From NCBI GenBank assembly GCA_047974375.1, contig JBKECF010000081.1:104512-168511 (forward strand): DNA of 64,000 bases. The letters run 5' to 3'. The translations under genes and the position numbers were made by a program. Below the pieces are notes generated by a model that saw only the letters and a list, made by a program, of their open reading frames with translations, was not told the DNA's origin and did no database searches. This DNA comes from JBKECF01 sp047974375 (lineage in GTDB: Bacteria; Bacillota; Clostridia; Lachnospirales; CAMZNU01). Shown in pieces: positions 9,783 to 19,607 of the stretch (position 1 is the stretch's first letter; each line of letters starts with the position of its first letter).

Positions 9783-10356
9783 ATATTCTCCCCCTACCAT
9801 CTAAAGTGGCTATTCTTCCGCCTTTTTTATCTTTAAGTTTCCAGTTTTCTTTATGTTGTTCCCTATCTTTTTCAATGGTCCAACCAGTTTTTTTATTTTT
9901 CCATTGGACTGTTTTCTCATGAACTTCTTGGTCGAAATCACCTAAACGCACGCTACCATCTGGATTTTGCAGTCTGTTTGGAATACCATCGGCAATACGT
10001 ATCCAATCCTTAACAGCATTAAATACATATGTGCCAGTAACATAAACAACGCCACCAACAATAATTGCACCTGTACCAATTAGTGCTACTTGCCCAATAT
10101 CAGGTATAAAGTAAATAGGATATGCATATCTGGCATTACTATTTGCTGTATTTTCTAATTCATTTGGGTCATAAGAATTTAATATATTGTCAAATTCTTC
10201 CTTTGTTATACTTTTACCATCAACAACAATTAACTCATCTGTATTATATAGAACAGCGGTGAATAACTGTTCATTAGCAAATGTTGTATTGGATGGAAAA
10301 ATAGTAATGATTAAAATAAAACTTATTAATCGTTTGAATTTTGTCTTTAAAAAAAT
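9772..10356 (-). CDS. Secreted polymorphic-type toxin without a standard start codon
   Basis: A frame open from 10374 down to the stop at 9772-9774 encodes about 194 residues. It begins with a secretory signal (KTKFKRLISFILIITIF, then a TTFA-like cleavage region), has a hydrophobic Gly-rich segment (GTGAIIVGGVVYVTG) in the middle, and ends in a compact basic domain with WKNKKTGWTIEKDREQH, WKLKDKKGGRIATLDGRGRI. That C-terminal pattern resembles cytotoxic nuclease domains of polymorphic toxins, but I cannot name the family with certainty. No ATG, GTG or TTG occurs in the first 90 codons; an ATT at 10356 sits 4 nt after GGAGG. It is either a rare-start gene or one silenced by a start mutation. 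Confidence 0.6.
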   Translation of the reverse strand: MFLKTKFKRLISFILIITIFPSNTTFANEQLFTAVLYNTDELIVVDGKSITKEEFDNILNSYDPNELENTANSNARYAYPIYFIPDIGQVALIGTGAIIVGGVVYVTGTYVFNAVKDWIRIADGIPNRLQNPDGSVRLGDFDQEVHEKTVQWKNKKTGWTIEKDREQHKENWKLKDKKGGRIATLDGRGRIFGD

Positions 10357-10456
10357 AAGTCCTCCGTGTAAATATTAAATATTGTGATTGTTGTATAAGT
10401 CTAACAAAGAAAAACAGATTTATCAACTTTTAAATAAAGGTGCAGCATTTGTTTTT

Positions 10457-10483
10457 TTGATGTGGGTTTGAAATTGCTATAAT
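10457..10483 (+). promoter_or_regulatory. Candidate promoter of the lactonase gene
   Basis: TTGATG (10457-10462) and a perfect TATAAT (10478-10483) with a short 15-nt spacer, about 70 nt before the start codon. Confidence 0.5.
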
Positions 10484-10553
10484 TTGGCATTGATTAAATA
10501 GTGAAAATAAGCTAAAATCTATAGTATTAAGAGAGATTAAATTGGAGGATATT

Positions 10554-11597
10554 ATGGAGAACTTAGAAGAAAATTTTTTATTAACTGGTGGATATAGTGA
10601 AAATGGTGGTGGTATTTCATCATACAAATGGGATAAAAAAACAAAAAGTATTTTGTTATGCTCTATTGACAATGATTGTGAAAATCCATCATACTTAGCA
10701 ATGCATCCATCAGGCAAATTTATATATGCTGTAAATGAAATTGACAGTGCTGCAAAAATATCGGCTCATTATTTTAATGAGAGTACAGGGGATATAAGTA
10801 AAATTAATGAGTGTAGTGCTAAAGGTGCGGGAATGTGCCATTTATTTGTAAACTCTAAAGGGACTGTTGTGTACGGTGGCAATTATAACTCTGGGAGCTT
10901 AGTTGCATTTCAGATTAATAATAATGGAAGCTTAGGTAAATTACTGTCGAATATTGAGCACAAAGGCTCTAGTATTCACGAAAGGCAGAAAGGCTCTCAT
11001 GTGCATCAAGTAATATTTGATAAAAAAGAAAATTATTTAATTTGTGTAGACTTTGGAACAGATATTATATATACCTATAAAGTTAATGATGACGGTAGTA
11101 TTTTAGAAAATACATGTATTGAAAATCCAACTCCAAAAGGTGAAGGACCACGCCATTTAGTATTTTCACCTAGTGGAAAAGAGGCATATGCCATAAGTGA
11201 ATTAGGTAATAAAATATTAAGATTTGCATACAATGAAAAAGGTGGCTTTAAACTATTAAATGAAATATCAATTGTAAGTGAGGATAGGATAAAAGATGAC
11301 GTAACAGGTGGTGAAATTATGATTTCACCTAAAACAGGTATAATTTATGCATCTGTTAGAGGCATAGATGAGATAGTAGCTGTAGAAGTAAGTAAAGTGG
11401 GTACTATGAATATAGTTGGACGTTTTTCTAGTTTTGGCAAATCCCCGAGAATGTTTTCTTTTAGCAAAAATGGCGAGTATTTATTTGTTTCTAACCAACT
11501 GAGCAATAGTGTTGTTGCTGTAAAAATGAATGGTATAATTGGTGAGAAAATAAGTAAAATAATTGTACCTGATGTAAGTTTTTCTGTACTTGTATAA
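10554..11597 (+). CDS. Lactonase family beta-propeller protein (6-phosphogluconolactonase type)
   Basis: A 347-residue cytoplasmic protein of the seven-bladed lactonase family (YkgB/Pgl type), predicted to hydrolyse 6-phosphogluconolactone or a related sugar lactone. Blade repeats are visible, including PSYLAMHPSGKFIYAVNE, KGSHVHQVIFDKKENYLICVD in part, and the hallmark GPRHLVFSPSGKEAYAISE. The ATG at 10554 follows GGAGG; the TTG 12 nt upstream contains that ribosome site and is not the start. It appears to be a single-gene unit, followed by repeat B copy B1. Confidence 0.88.
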   Translation: MENLEENFLLTGGYSENGGGISSYKWDKKTKSILLCSIDNDCENPSYLAMHPSGKFIYAVNEIDSAAKISAHYFNESTGDISKINECSAKGAGMCHLFVNSKGTVVYGGNYNSGSLVAFQINNNGSLGKLLSNIEHKGSSIHERQKGSHVHQVIFDKKENYLICVDFGTDIIYTYKVNDDGSILENTCIENPTPKGEGPRHLVFSPSGKEAYAISELGNKILRFAYNEKGGFKLLNEISIVSEDRIKDDVTGGEIMISPKTGIIYASVRGIDEIVAVEVSKVGTMNIVGRFSSFGKSPRMFSFSKNGEYLFVSNQLSNSVVAVKMNGIIGEKISKIIVPDVSFSVLV

Positions 11598-11624
11598 AAT
11601 TTAGTTGGGTATAATAATAAAAAA

Positions 11625-11938
11625 TATATAAAAATGCAAAAAGAGCGATGGATTTTCGCTCTTTTTTAATTAAAGTTTTGGTCAAGCTCTGGTTGTTCCT
11701 TTCAGGAACTACTCGACTTGAAAGCTATTTTCACTTTGTATATGCTTCATTTTAAAACCCCAAACGATATTTACGCTTTTTTATATTATACTATATTTTA
11801 AGATTTTGACACAGTCTGTCGAGTCTGCTACCAACTTTTATAAAAGTTGGTGGGGCTGGTTGCTTGCTTGAACAGTAAAGCAAGGCTTTACGACCACAAA
11901 GCACCAAGGTTTTTTCTTTTCAAGAAATCCCCTTGTAT
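11625..11938. repeat. Dispersed repeat B, copy B1, with bidirectional terminator
   Basis: This copy shares its two ends with 55069-55376. It opens with a terminator hairpin (AAAAGAGCGA 11639-11648 against TCGCTCTTTT), then the small hairpin GTTCC-TTTC-AGGAAC, a divergent middle, and a conserved last part that includes CCAACTTTTATAAAAGTTGG and GTAAAGCAAGGCTT. The last stem is CAAGG (11905-11909) with CCTTG (11931-11935). It fills the gap between convergent lactonase and gdhA genes; no protein gene is seen in it. Confidence 0.7.
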
Positions 11939-11942
11939 TATA

Positions 11943-13397
<1,455 letters not shown>

Positions 13398-13584
13398 TTA
13401 TATTAAGTATAACTAAAATTTCTAATAAAAAATATTTACCTTAATTATAAGGGGGAATTTGCTGTGCATTAATATACTATTAAATATGAGTATTTTTTTT
13501 GAAATAAAAATATAAAAACTTTCATAAAGTAAAAATATTTAAATATATGGTAAAATAACTATAGCTACAAAAAAAGGAGGAAAT

Positions 13585-14322
13585 ATGTTTAATTCGAAAA
13601 AAGTTAAAGATGAGATTGTGCAATGGACAAAGAAATATTTTGAAGAAAATGCCACATTGGAAACAAAGGCTGTAGTGGGTATAAGTGGTGGGAAAGATAG
13701 TTCAGTTGTTGCTGCATTATGTGTAGAGGCATTGGGAAAAGAGCGTGTATATGGCGTGCTAATGCCACAGGGGGAACAAGGGGACATTGATGTTTCCTTG
13801 GATCTATGCAAGGCGTTAGGTATTGATTATGTTGTTTTAAACATTAAAGAGCCTATTGACTTATTATATGAGGAATTTAATAGTAAAGATTTAAAATTAA
13901 ATGATGTGGCAACTTTTAACACCCCGGCTAGAATAAGAATGACCACCATTTATGCTGTTTCGGCAATGGTAGGTGGTAGAGTTGCCAATACTTGCAATTT
14001 AAGCGAAGATTGGGTTGGCTATGCTACAAAGTTTGGTGATGGTGCAGGTGACTTTAGCTTATTGAGCAGCTTGACTGTTACAGAGGTAAAGTCAGTAGGT
14101 AAAGAACTTGGATTATCGGATAAATTTACAGAAAAAGTGCCTATAGATGGGCTTTGTGGTAAAACAGATGAGGAGAATTTGGGCTTTACTTATGAGGTTC
14201 TCGACAAATATATCCGTGAGGGTGTTTGTAATAATATGGAAGTAAAAGAAAAAATAGATTATTTAAATAAAATTAATTTACATAAGGTTCGACCTATGGC
14301 TATGTATAAAATGTTGGGTTAA
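13585..14322 (+). CDS. nadE: NAD(+) synthetase, short ammonia-dependent type
   Basis: Final step of NAD synthesis: adenylates nicotinate adenine dinucleotide and amidates it. At 245 residues it is the short form without the N-terminal glutaminase domain. The ATP-pyrophosphatase loop SGGKDSS occupies residues 34-40, and the family segments ARIRMTTIYAVSA, GYATKFGDGAGDFS and PIDGLCGKTDEENLGFTY are all present. GGAGG precedes the ATG. It may act with the pncB product at the left edge, since both are in the nicotinate-to-NAD route. Confidence 0.94.
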   Translation: MFNSKKVKDEIVQWTKKYFEENATLETKAVVGISGGKDSSVVAALCVEALGKERVYGVLMPQGEQGDIDVSLDLCKALGIDYVVLNIKEPIDLLYEEFNSKDLKLNDVATFNTPARIRMTTIYAVSAMVGGRVANTCNLSEDWVGYATKFGDGAGDFSLLSSLTVTEVKSVGKELGLSDKFTEKVPIDGLCGKTDEENLGFTYEVLDKYIREGVCNNMEVKEKIDYLNKINLHKVRPMAMYKMLG

Positions 14323-14334
14323 AGTTCGTTACAT

Positions 14335-14542
14335 TTAAAAAAACTCTGGATGACGCCCAGAGTTGAAAGTGTGCAGAAATCTGTGAAAAAGCAAATCAAT
14401 CATAGAAAAATAACGATGAATTACTATCAACTAAAATTATAGTATTATTCTCTGGATTTTTGTTTCACAAAAACTAAATGCTCCGCATTTATCAGCCGTT
14501 CACCGCTGTTCTACAAAATATATTGTCAAAATATATTGTCAA
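14335..14542 (-). ncRNA. Candidate small RNA, minus strand, unknown family
   Basis: On the minus strand, TTGACA (14542-14537), a 16-nt spacer and TATTTT (14520-14515) form a promoter-like pair. About 150 nt downstream a perfect 8-bp stem AACTCTGG/CCAGAGTT (14364-14357 with 14349-14342) is followed by a run of T, a good intrinsic terminator only in this direction. No protein frame lies between. A second TTGACA occurs at 14529-14524. The gap 14323-14750 otherwise shows only A/T-rich DNA and the upstream region of the beta-galactosidase. Confidence 0.3.
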
Positions 14543-14750
14543 TTACAAATATTAAAAATTAATAAAAATGTGTAATTTAAATAAAGCAGAAATGAATAAT
14601 TAGACACACTCGCATTTATTTCACAGTCATATTTATTTTATAGTATCTTTTGTTGAGTGTATAGAGTGTTAACATGCAATGAAATATTTTGTAAAGATAA
14701 AATTTACACTATATAATTGTTAAAAACAACATTTAATAATGGAGGTAAAA

Positions 14751-16523
14751 ATGGGAATACTATCATATAAAAATAAAGATTTTTTTATGGACGATAAAAA
14801 GTATAGAATATTATCCGGAGCAATACATTATTTTAGAGTTGTACCAGAATACTGGGAGGATCGTTTAAAAAAATTAAAAGCTTGCGGATTTAATACAGTG
14901 GAAACTTATACTTGTTGGAATTTACACGAACCAAAGGAAGGTCACTTTGATTTTTCCGGAATTTTAGATGTAGAAAAGTTTATAAAAACGGCGAATGATT
15001 TAGGTTTAAAAGTAATTCTAAGACCAGGACCATATATATGCGCAGAATGGGATTTTGGCGGTTTGCCATCATGGTTATTAAAATACAAAGAAATGCGAAT
15101 ACGTTGCTATGATGTTAATTTTATTAGCAAAGTACGTGCATATTACAAAGAACTTTTTAATAGAGTGGGCAAATATTTATCAACAAATGGAGGAAATGTA
15201 ATTGCTGTGCAGATAGAAAATGAATACGGCAGTTACGGTAATGATAAAAAATATTTACAGGCTATTGTTGACATATATAAAGAAAATAATGTTGATTGTT
15301 TGCTTTTTACTTCCGATGGAGGTACTTTATTTATGCTTAACGGAGGTACTATGGAAAATTATTTAACTACCTTAAATTTTGGTAGTGAACCAGAAGAGAA
15401 TTTCTCGGTTTTAGATAAATTTAAAAAAGATCAACCTCTTATGTGCTGTGAATATTGGAATGGGTGGTTTGATCATTGGTATAGTGAACATAATACTAGA
15501 GCCTCAGGAGATACGGCTGAAGTTTTTGATAGAATGCTAAAAATGAACGCATCAGTAAATTTTTATATGTTTCATGGAGGTACAAATTTTGCCTTTAATA
15601 ACGGTGCGAATTTTCAAGTAACAGATGGAGTAGGGGAATATCAACCTACCATTACAAGCTATGATTATAATTGTCCCATAAGTGAAAGCGGTGATATGAC
15701 GCCGAAATATTTTGCTATAAAAGAGGTGATTGAAAAACATTTTGGTAAAGTGCCCAAAATAACTGTAGAAAATTTACCTAAAGAAAATTATGGAGCCGTT
15801 GTATTAGACAAAAAGGCTAGTTTATTTAAAAATATAGATGAAATTTCTACATCCGTTGAATCTTCATATACACAAACTATGGAAGAGTTAAATCAAAATT
15901 TTGGTTTCATACTATATAGTACAGTGTTAAAAGGTCCTTTTGAAGAATGTGAAATTGAAATACTAGGTTTGCATGATAGAGCTATTATCTACATAGATGG
16001 CGAGCAAAAAGGAATTAAGGAAAGAACAAATAAAAGAAATGATATAATAAAAATTGCCTTAGATTTTAATCAAGAGGTAAAATTGGATATTTTAGTAGAA
16101 AATTTAGGCCGAATAAATTATGGACCATTTATGAAAGATGAAAAAGGGATAATAGGAGGAGTAAGAGTAGGAAATATCTTCCATTCAGGATGGATAATTA
16201 GTCCTATACCCCTTGAAAAAAATGATATTACCAATATAAAATTTGAAGATAATAAAATAAATGATCAGCCTATTTTTATGAAAGGTAACTTTCTCGTAGA
16301 AGAATGTTGCGACACATTTGTAAGGTTAGATGGATTTACTAAAGGAAATGTATTTGTAAATGGCTTCAATATAGGTAGATACTGGAATACAGCAGGACCG
16401 CAGAAAACTTTATATTTACCAGCTCCTTTATTAAAAAAAGGGAATAATGAAATAATTGTTTTTGAATTAGAAAAGGCGGAAACGGATTTAATTTTATTAA
16501 CAGATGTTGAAGATTTAGGGTAG
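14751..16523 (+). CDS. Beta-galactosidase, glycoside hydrolase family 35
   Basis: Retaining exo-beta-galactosidase (590 aa). The N-terminal TIM barrel begins with RILSGAIHYFRVVPEYWEDR, continues with TVETYTCWNLHEP and RPGPYICAEWDFGGLPSWLL, and holds the acid/base E158 in QIENEYGSYG and the probable nucleophile E234 in MCCEYWNGWFDHW. C-terminal beta domains include the GFTKGNVFVNGFNIGRYW family motif. No signal peptide, so the substrate must be imported first. The ATG at 14751 follows GGAGG; an ATG 12 nt earlier overlaps that site. It stands alone without a transporter beside it. Confidence 0.93.
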   Translation: MGILSYKNKDFFMDDKKYRILSGAIHYFRVVPEYWEDRLKKLKACGFNTVETYTCWNLHEPKEGHFDFSGILDVEKFIKTANDLGLKVILRPGPYICAEWDFGGLPSWLLKYKEMRIRCYDVNFISKVRAYYKELFNRVGKYLSTNGGNVIAVQIENEYGSYGNDKKYLQAIVDIYKENNVDCLLFTSDGGTLFMLNGGTMENYLTTLNFGSEPEENFSVLDKFKKDQPLMCCEYWNGWFDHWYSEHNTRASGDTAEVFDRMLKMNASVNFYMFHGGTNFAFNNGANFQVTDGVGEYQPTITSYDYNCPISESGDMTPKYFAIKEVIEKHFGKVPKITVENLPKENYGAVVLDKKASLFKNIDEISTSVESSYTQTMEELNQNFGFILYSTVLKGPFEECEIEILGLHDRAIIYIDGEQKGIKERTNKRNDIIKIALDFNQEVKLDILVENLGRINYGPFMKDEKGIIGGVRVGNIFHSGWIISPIPLEKNDITNIKFEDNKINDQPIFMKGNFLVEECCDTFVRLDGFTKGNVFVNGFNIGRYWNTAGPQKTLYLPAPLLKKGNNEIIVFELEKAETDLILLTDVEDLG

Positions 16524-16564
16524 TTACTTATTTATATGAGAAATAATATATTTAATATTAGTAC

Positions 16565-16592
16565 TTGAAAAAAAACGTATTAATGCTAAAAT
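16565..16592 (+). promoter_or_regulatory. Promoter of the V4R-GGDEF operon
   Basis: TTGAAA (16565-16570) and TAAAAT (16587-16592), 16-nt spacer, 62 nt before the V4R start codon. Confidence 0.5.
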
Positions 16593-16654
16593 TAAGTTAA
16601 GGTTAGGCTATACTTAAATTCATATAAAAATTGTTTGCAGAAAGGTGAGATGTT

Positions 16655-17203
16655 ATGTTTAAACTATTTGAAGAAAAAGACGAAAGCAAGTTCACTTGGG
16701 ATAGTATAGGTGAGGTAAAGGTAGGTAGATCCAATTTAGGCTTGGAGATGCCGGTTTTTGTTTATCGCCTATTCCAATTTACAATTAAGGATGAGTTGTC
16801 CAAAAGATTTGGTAAAGATGTAGCCAATGATATTTTTAGGAACTCAGGCTTTTTAGCTGGTAAGGAGTTTGCAAATAATGTGTTGGACCTGGAGCTAGGT
16901 TTAGACGAATTTATTGCAGACTTACAGCAAGTACTAGAAATAAATAAAATAGGAATTTTAAGAGTTGAGTTATTAGACTTAGAAAATGGTCACTTAATAG
17001 TTACTATTGATGAAGACTTAGACTGCTCTGGATTACCAATTACTAACGAAACAGTGTGTACATATGATGAAGGATTTTTGACTGGTATATTGCAAGTATA
17101 TACAAAAGAAAATTTTGTAGTTAAGGAAATAGATTGCTGGGCAACAGGAGCCAGAGTATGCCGTTTCGAAGGGAAGGTGGAGCGCCTTGGTAGTGATGCC
17201 TGA
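16655..17203 (+). CDS. V4R (4-vinyl reductase) domain sensor protein
   Basis: A 182-residue protein consisting of a V4R domain, a small-molecule-binding fold known from archaeal regulators, BchJ and XylR/DmpR-type regulators. The typical C-terminal motif CWATGARVCRFEGK is present, along with a central helical region and strand GHLIVTI. Its stop overlaps the start of the next gene by one base (TGATG), implying translational coupling to the diguanylate cyclase. I infer that it senses a ligand and feeds the cyclase. The ligand is unknown. Confidence 0.8.
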   Translation: MFKLFEEKDESKFTWDSIGEVKVGRSNLGLEMPVFVYRLFQFTIKDELSKRFGKDVANDIFRNSGFLAGKEFANNVLDLELGLDEFIADLQQVLEINKIGILRVELLDLENGHLIVTIDEDLDCSGLPITNETVCTYDEGFLTGILQVYTKENFVVKEIDCWATGARVCRFEGKVERLGSDA

Positions 17204-18438
17204 TGAAAAATGATGAAATACAACAATTAATTGAACAAATTCGTTGTATTGCTCTAGGTAAGGACATAGGAAGTGATTTAAAAGTTGAATCTGAAAATTT
17301 AGAAGAACTGCAAGAAGGGCTTATATATTTATCAAAAATATTTACTGACGCAAGCGATAGTTTAAGTAATTTATCTAAGGGAAACTTAGAATTTAATTCG
17401 GTACAAAACTATAGCTTGCTGTCTAATGTTATAAAAGATTTACATTCTAAAATGAAGTATTTTGCATGGCAGGTAAAACAAGTGTCAGATGGTAATTACT
17501 CCCAAAGTGTGAGTTTTTTAGGAGATTTTTCTGAGAATTTTAATCAAATGATTGAACAATTAGCAGAAAGAGAAGATAGCCTAAAAAAACAATCTGTACT
17601 TTTATCTAGGTCTGTGGAATTACTAAAATTAATAATGAATAGAATGACCGATGATGTATTAGTGATTTCAATAGAAACTAAAAAAATCATTTTCAGAAAC
17701 GATATTGCGAAAAATATGTTTTGTAATTACAATGAGGAGTATTGTAAATCCAAAGGTTGTTCTCTTGTGGAACACCTAAAAAATTACGATGCTAGTGAAA
17801 TGGAAGGTATATTGTACGAACACTATTGTCCGGAGTTTAATACAACACTAATGGTAACTTCCTTCACTATATATTGGGATGATAAATTGGCATATGTTCA
17901 CTTTATTAAAGATATAACTGATGAAAAAGAAGTTAAGTTAAATATGGAAAAAATGGTTTATATTGATCAACTAACGGATGTTTACAACAGACGTTACTGT
18001 ATGGAAGAAGTAAGCCAGTTAATTAATGAAAGAAAAATTTTCGTTGCATGCATGGTAGATATTGACAATTTAAAAGTTGCAAATGATAATTTTGGACATA
18101 ATTCTGGTGACTTTTATATTAAAAAAGTAACGGAAGGCTTGGTACAAGGTTTCGATGGTATTGGCTCTGTCTGTAGAATAGGTGGGGATGAGCTTTTTAT
18201 TATTTCCTTAGGTGATAATTTGGAAAAAGTATTAGAAATAGCCAATGATGTTGATGAAAGACTAAGCAAAATAAAGGTTGGCTTTCGTATGTCTATTAGT
18301 TATGGAGCATATATAGTTAATGAATTTGATGATATTACTAATAAAGATGTTTTTAATAATGTAGATGATTTAATGTATAATTTTAAAAGAAAGCGTAAAA
18401 GAGAAAGACGAACTGAATATAATAAAAAAGGTATGTAA
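17203..18438 (+). CDS. Diguanylate cyclase, GGDEF domain with HAMP/PAS-like sensor
   Basis: Predicted cyclic-di-GMP synthase (411 aa). The N-terminal third is helical with a HAMP-like stretch (about 50-120: LSKGNLEFN, VSDGNYSQSVSFLGDF), then a PAS-like domain (about 145-245), then GGDEF (about 250-400). The active-site motif reads GGDEL instead of GGDEF, in VCRIGGDELFII, and I see no RxxD inhibitory site at the usual place. There is no transmembrane helix, which fits pairing with the soluble V4R protein. The stop codon lies inside a strong terminator stem. Confidence 0.87.
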   Translation: MKNDEIQQLIEQIRCIALGKDIGSDLKVESENLEELQEGLIYLSKIFTDASDSLSNLSKGNLEFNSVQNYSLLSNVIKDLHSKMKYFAWQVKQVSDGNYSQSVSFLGDFSENFNQMIEQLAEREDSLKKQSVLLSRSVELLKLIMNRMTDDVLVISIETKKIIFRNDIAKNMFCNYNEEYCKSKGCSLVEHLKNYDASEMEGILYEHYCPEFNTTLMVTSFTIYWDDKLAYVHFIKDITDEKEVKLNMEKMVYIDQLTDVYNRRYCMEEVSQLINERKIFVACMVDIDNLKVANDNFGHNSGDFYIKKVTEGLVQGFDGIGSVCRIGGDELFIISLGDNLEKVLEIANDVDERLSKIKVGFRMSISYGAYIVNEFDDITNKDVFNNVDDLMYNFKRKRKRERRTEYNKKGM

Positions 18439-18467
18439 AATTCAACTTATTATTTTACATACCTTTT
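18426..18467. terminator. Bidirectional terminator between convergent genes
   Basis: A perfect 16-bp stem (18426-18441 with 18452-18467) flanked by A and T runs; it serves both the cyclase and the DUF389 gene and contains the cyclase stop codon. Confidence 0.85.
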
Positions 18468-18471
18468 ATTT

Positions 18472-19515
18472 TTATTGAATATATCTAATATATGGTGATT
18501 TGCCTTTAAAAAATTCAAATAAAGATTTTTCTAAATCTTGAACAATAACTAAGTTATAGTTTTCTAATCCATAGTTTGGTAAAGATTCTTCTAAGTATAA
18601 AATTTCTTCATTATCTAGCTTTGCTCCTATTAAATTCAGTCTAATATAGCTTTCGTGAATAACAATATTCATTACAGCGAGGTTATCGGTTTCTATTTCA
18701 CTAGCTATAAAATTGTTAATATTGGAGTCTAGAGTATTTTTTGCAATACTTTTTGACGATATTAAGTAGGCTGAAATAAAACAAGGTATTGTTATGGCAC
18801 AAATTGCAATAATTATATAATGTTTAACTTTTCGGTCGTATTCTGGGTTGTTGGTTCTAGTAAATATACTTCTATGAAATTTACAAAATAGAAAAGCTGA
18901 TAGCATTATAAAGAATACATTTATTATAAATAAGTATGCAGCACCTAGGGTTATGGACCATTCTCTATGAGCAAGACCAAAGCCGACAACACACATTGGA
19001 GGCATAAGGGCAGTGGCAATGGCTACCCCGGGAATAACATTTGTCTTTTCTTTTCTAGTTATGCCTATTATTCCTGCAAAACCACCAAATAAAGCAATTA
19101 TTATGTCAAAAAAATTTGGCGATGTTCTTGCTAATATTTCACTTGTTTCTGTTTTAATAGGTGACACTAAAAAATAAATAAAAGAGCCTGCTAATGCAAT
19201 TAAAACCTGAATAAGAAATATTTTTGTGGAGCTTTTTAGCAATTTAACATTATAAATAGCTAAGCTAAAAGCTATAGCGATTATAGGGCTCATTAAAGGG
19301 GATATAAGCATTGCACCGATTATTACAGCTGTGGAGTTTGTATTAAGACCTACAGATGCAACAATAATTGCACAAAAAAGTATAAATAAGGGAGAGCCTT
19401 TTATTTGAGTTGAATGAACCATATTTTTTACTATATCTTTTGTTTCTAACTGATCCTTTTTTAAGTGTTGCAAATTTGAATAAATATAATTTATTACATC
19501 ATTAAATTTATGCAT
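18472..19515 (-). CDS. DUF389 family membrane protein
   Basis: A 347-residue multi-pass membrane protein of the DUF389 (TIGR00341-like) family, whose function is not established. Family patterns visible are SPLFILFCAIIVASVGLNTN, AVIIGAMLISPLMSPI and VAIATALMPPMCVVGFGLA, giving about six helices, followed by a soluble C-terminal domain of about 90 residues. The start is the ATG at 19515 after AGGAG; the frame is open 54 nt upstream but those residues do not fit. It lies downstream of pnp with about 90 nt between them. Confidence 0.85.
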   Translation of the reverse strand: MHKFNDVINYIYSNLQHLKKDQLETKDIVKNMVHSTQIKGSPLFILFCAIIVASVGLNTNSTAVIIGAMLISPLMSPIIAIAFSLAIYNVKLLKSSTKIFLIQVLIALAGSFIYFLVSPIKTETSEILARTSPNFFDIIIALFGGFAGIIGITRKEKTNVIPGVAIATALMPPMCVVGFGLAHREWSITLGAAYLFIINVFFIMLSAFLFCKFHRSIFTRTNNPEYDRKVKHYIIIAICAITIPCFISAYLISSKSIAKNTLDSNINNFIASEIETDNLAVMNIVIHESYIRLNLIGAKLDNEEILYLEESLPNYGLENYNLVIVQDLEKSLFEFFKGKSPYIRYIQ

Positions 19516-19607
19516 ATTTTTCTCCTGATTAGTATAAAAATAAGGGATGTAAGAGATTGTCATTAACATTCCCTTATATCCCGTTGGTATTATGAACTTA
19601 AGAGCTT

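Noticed and set aside
10187..10378. Plus-strand frame opposite the secreted toxin
   Set aside because: It is antisense to the toxin frame, whose signal peptide and domain pattern are clearly protein-like; the plus frame has no ribosome site.
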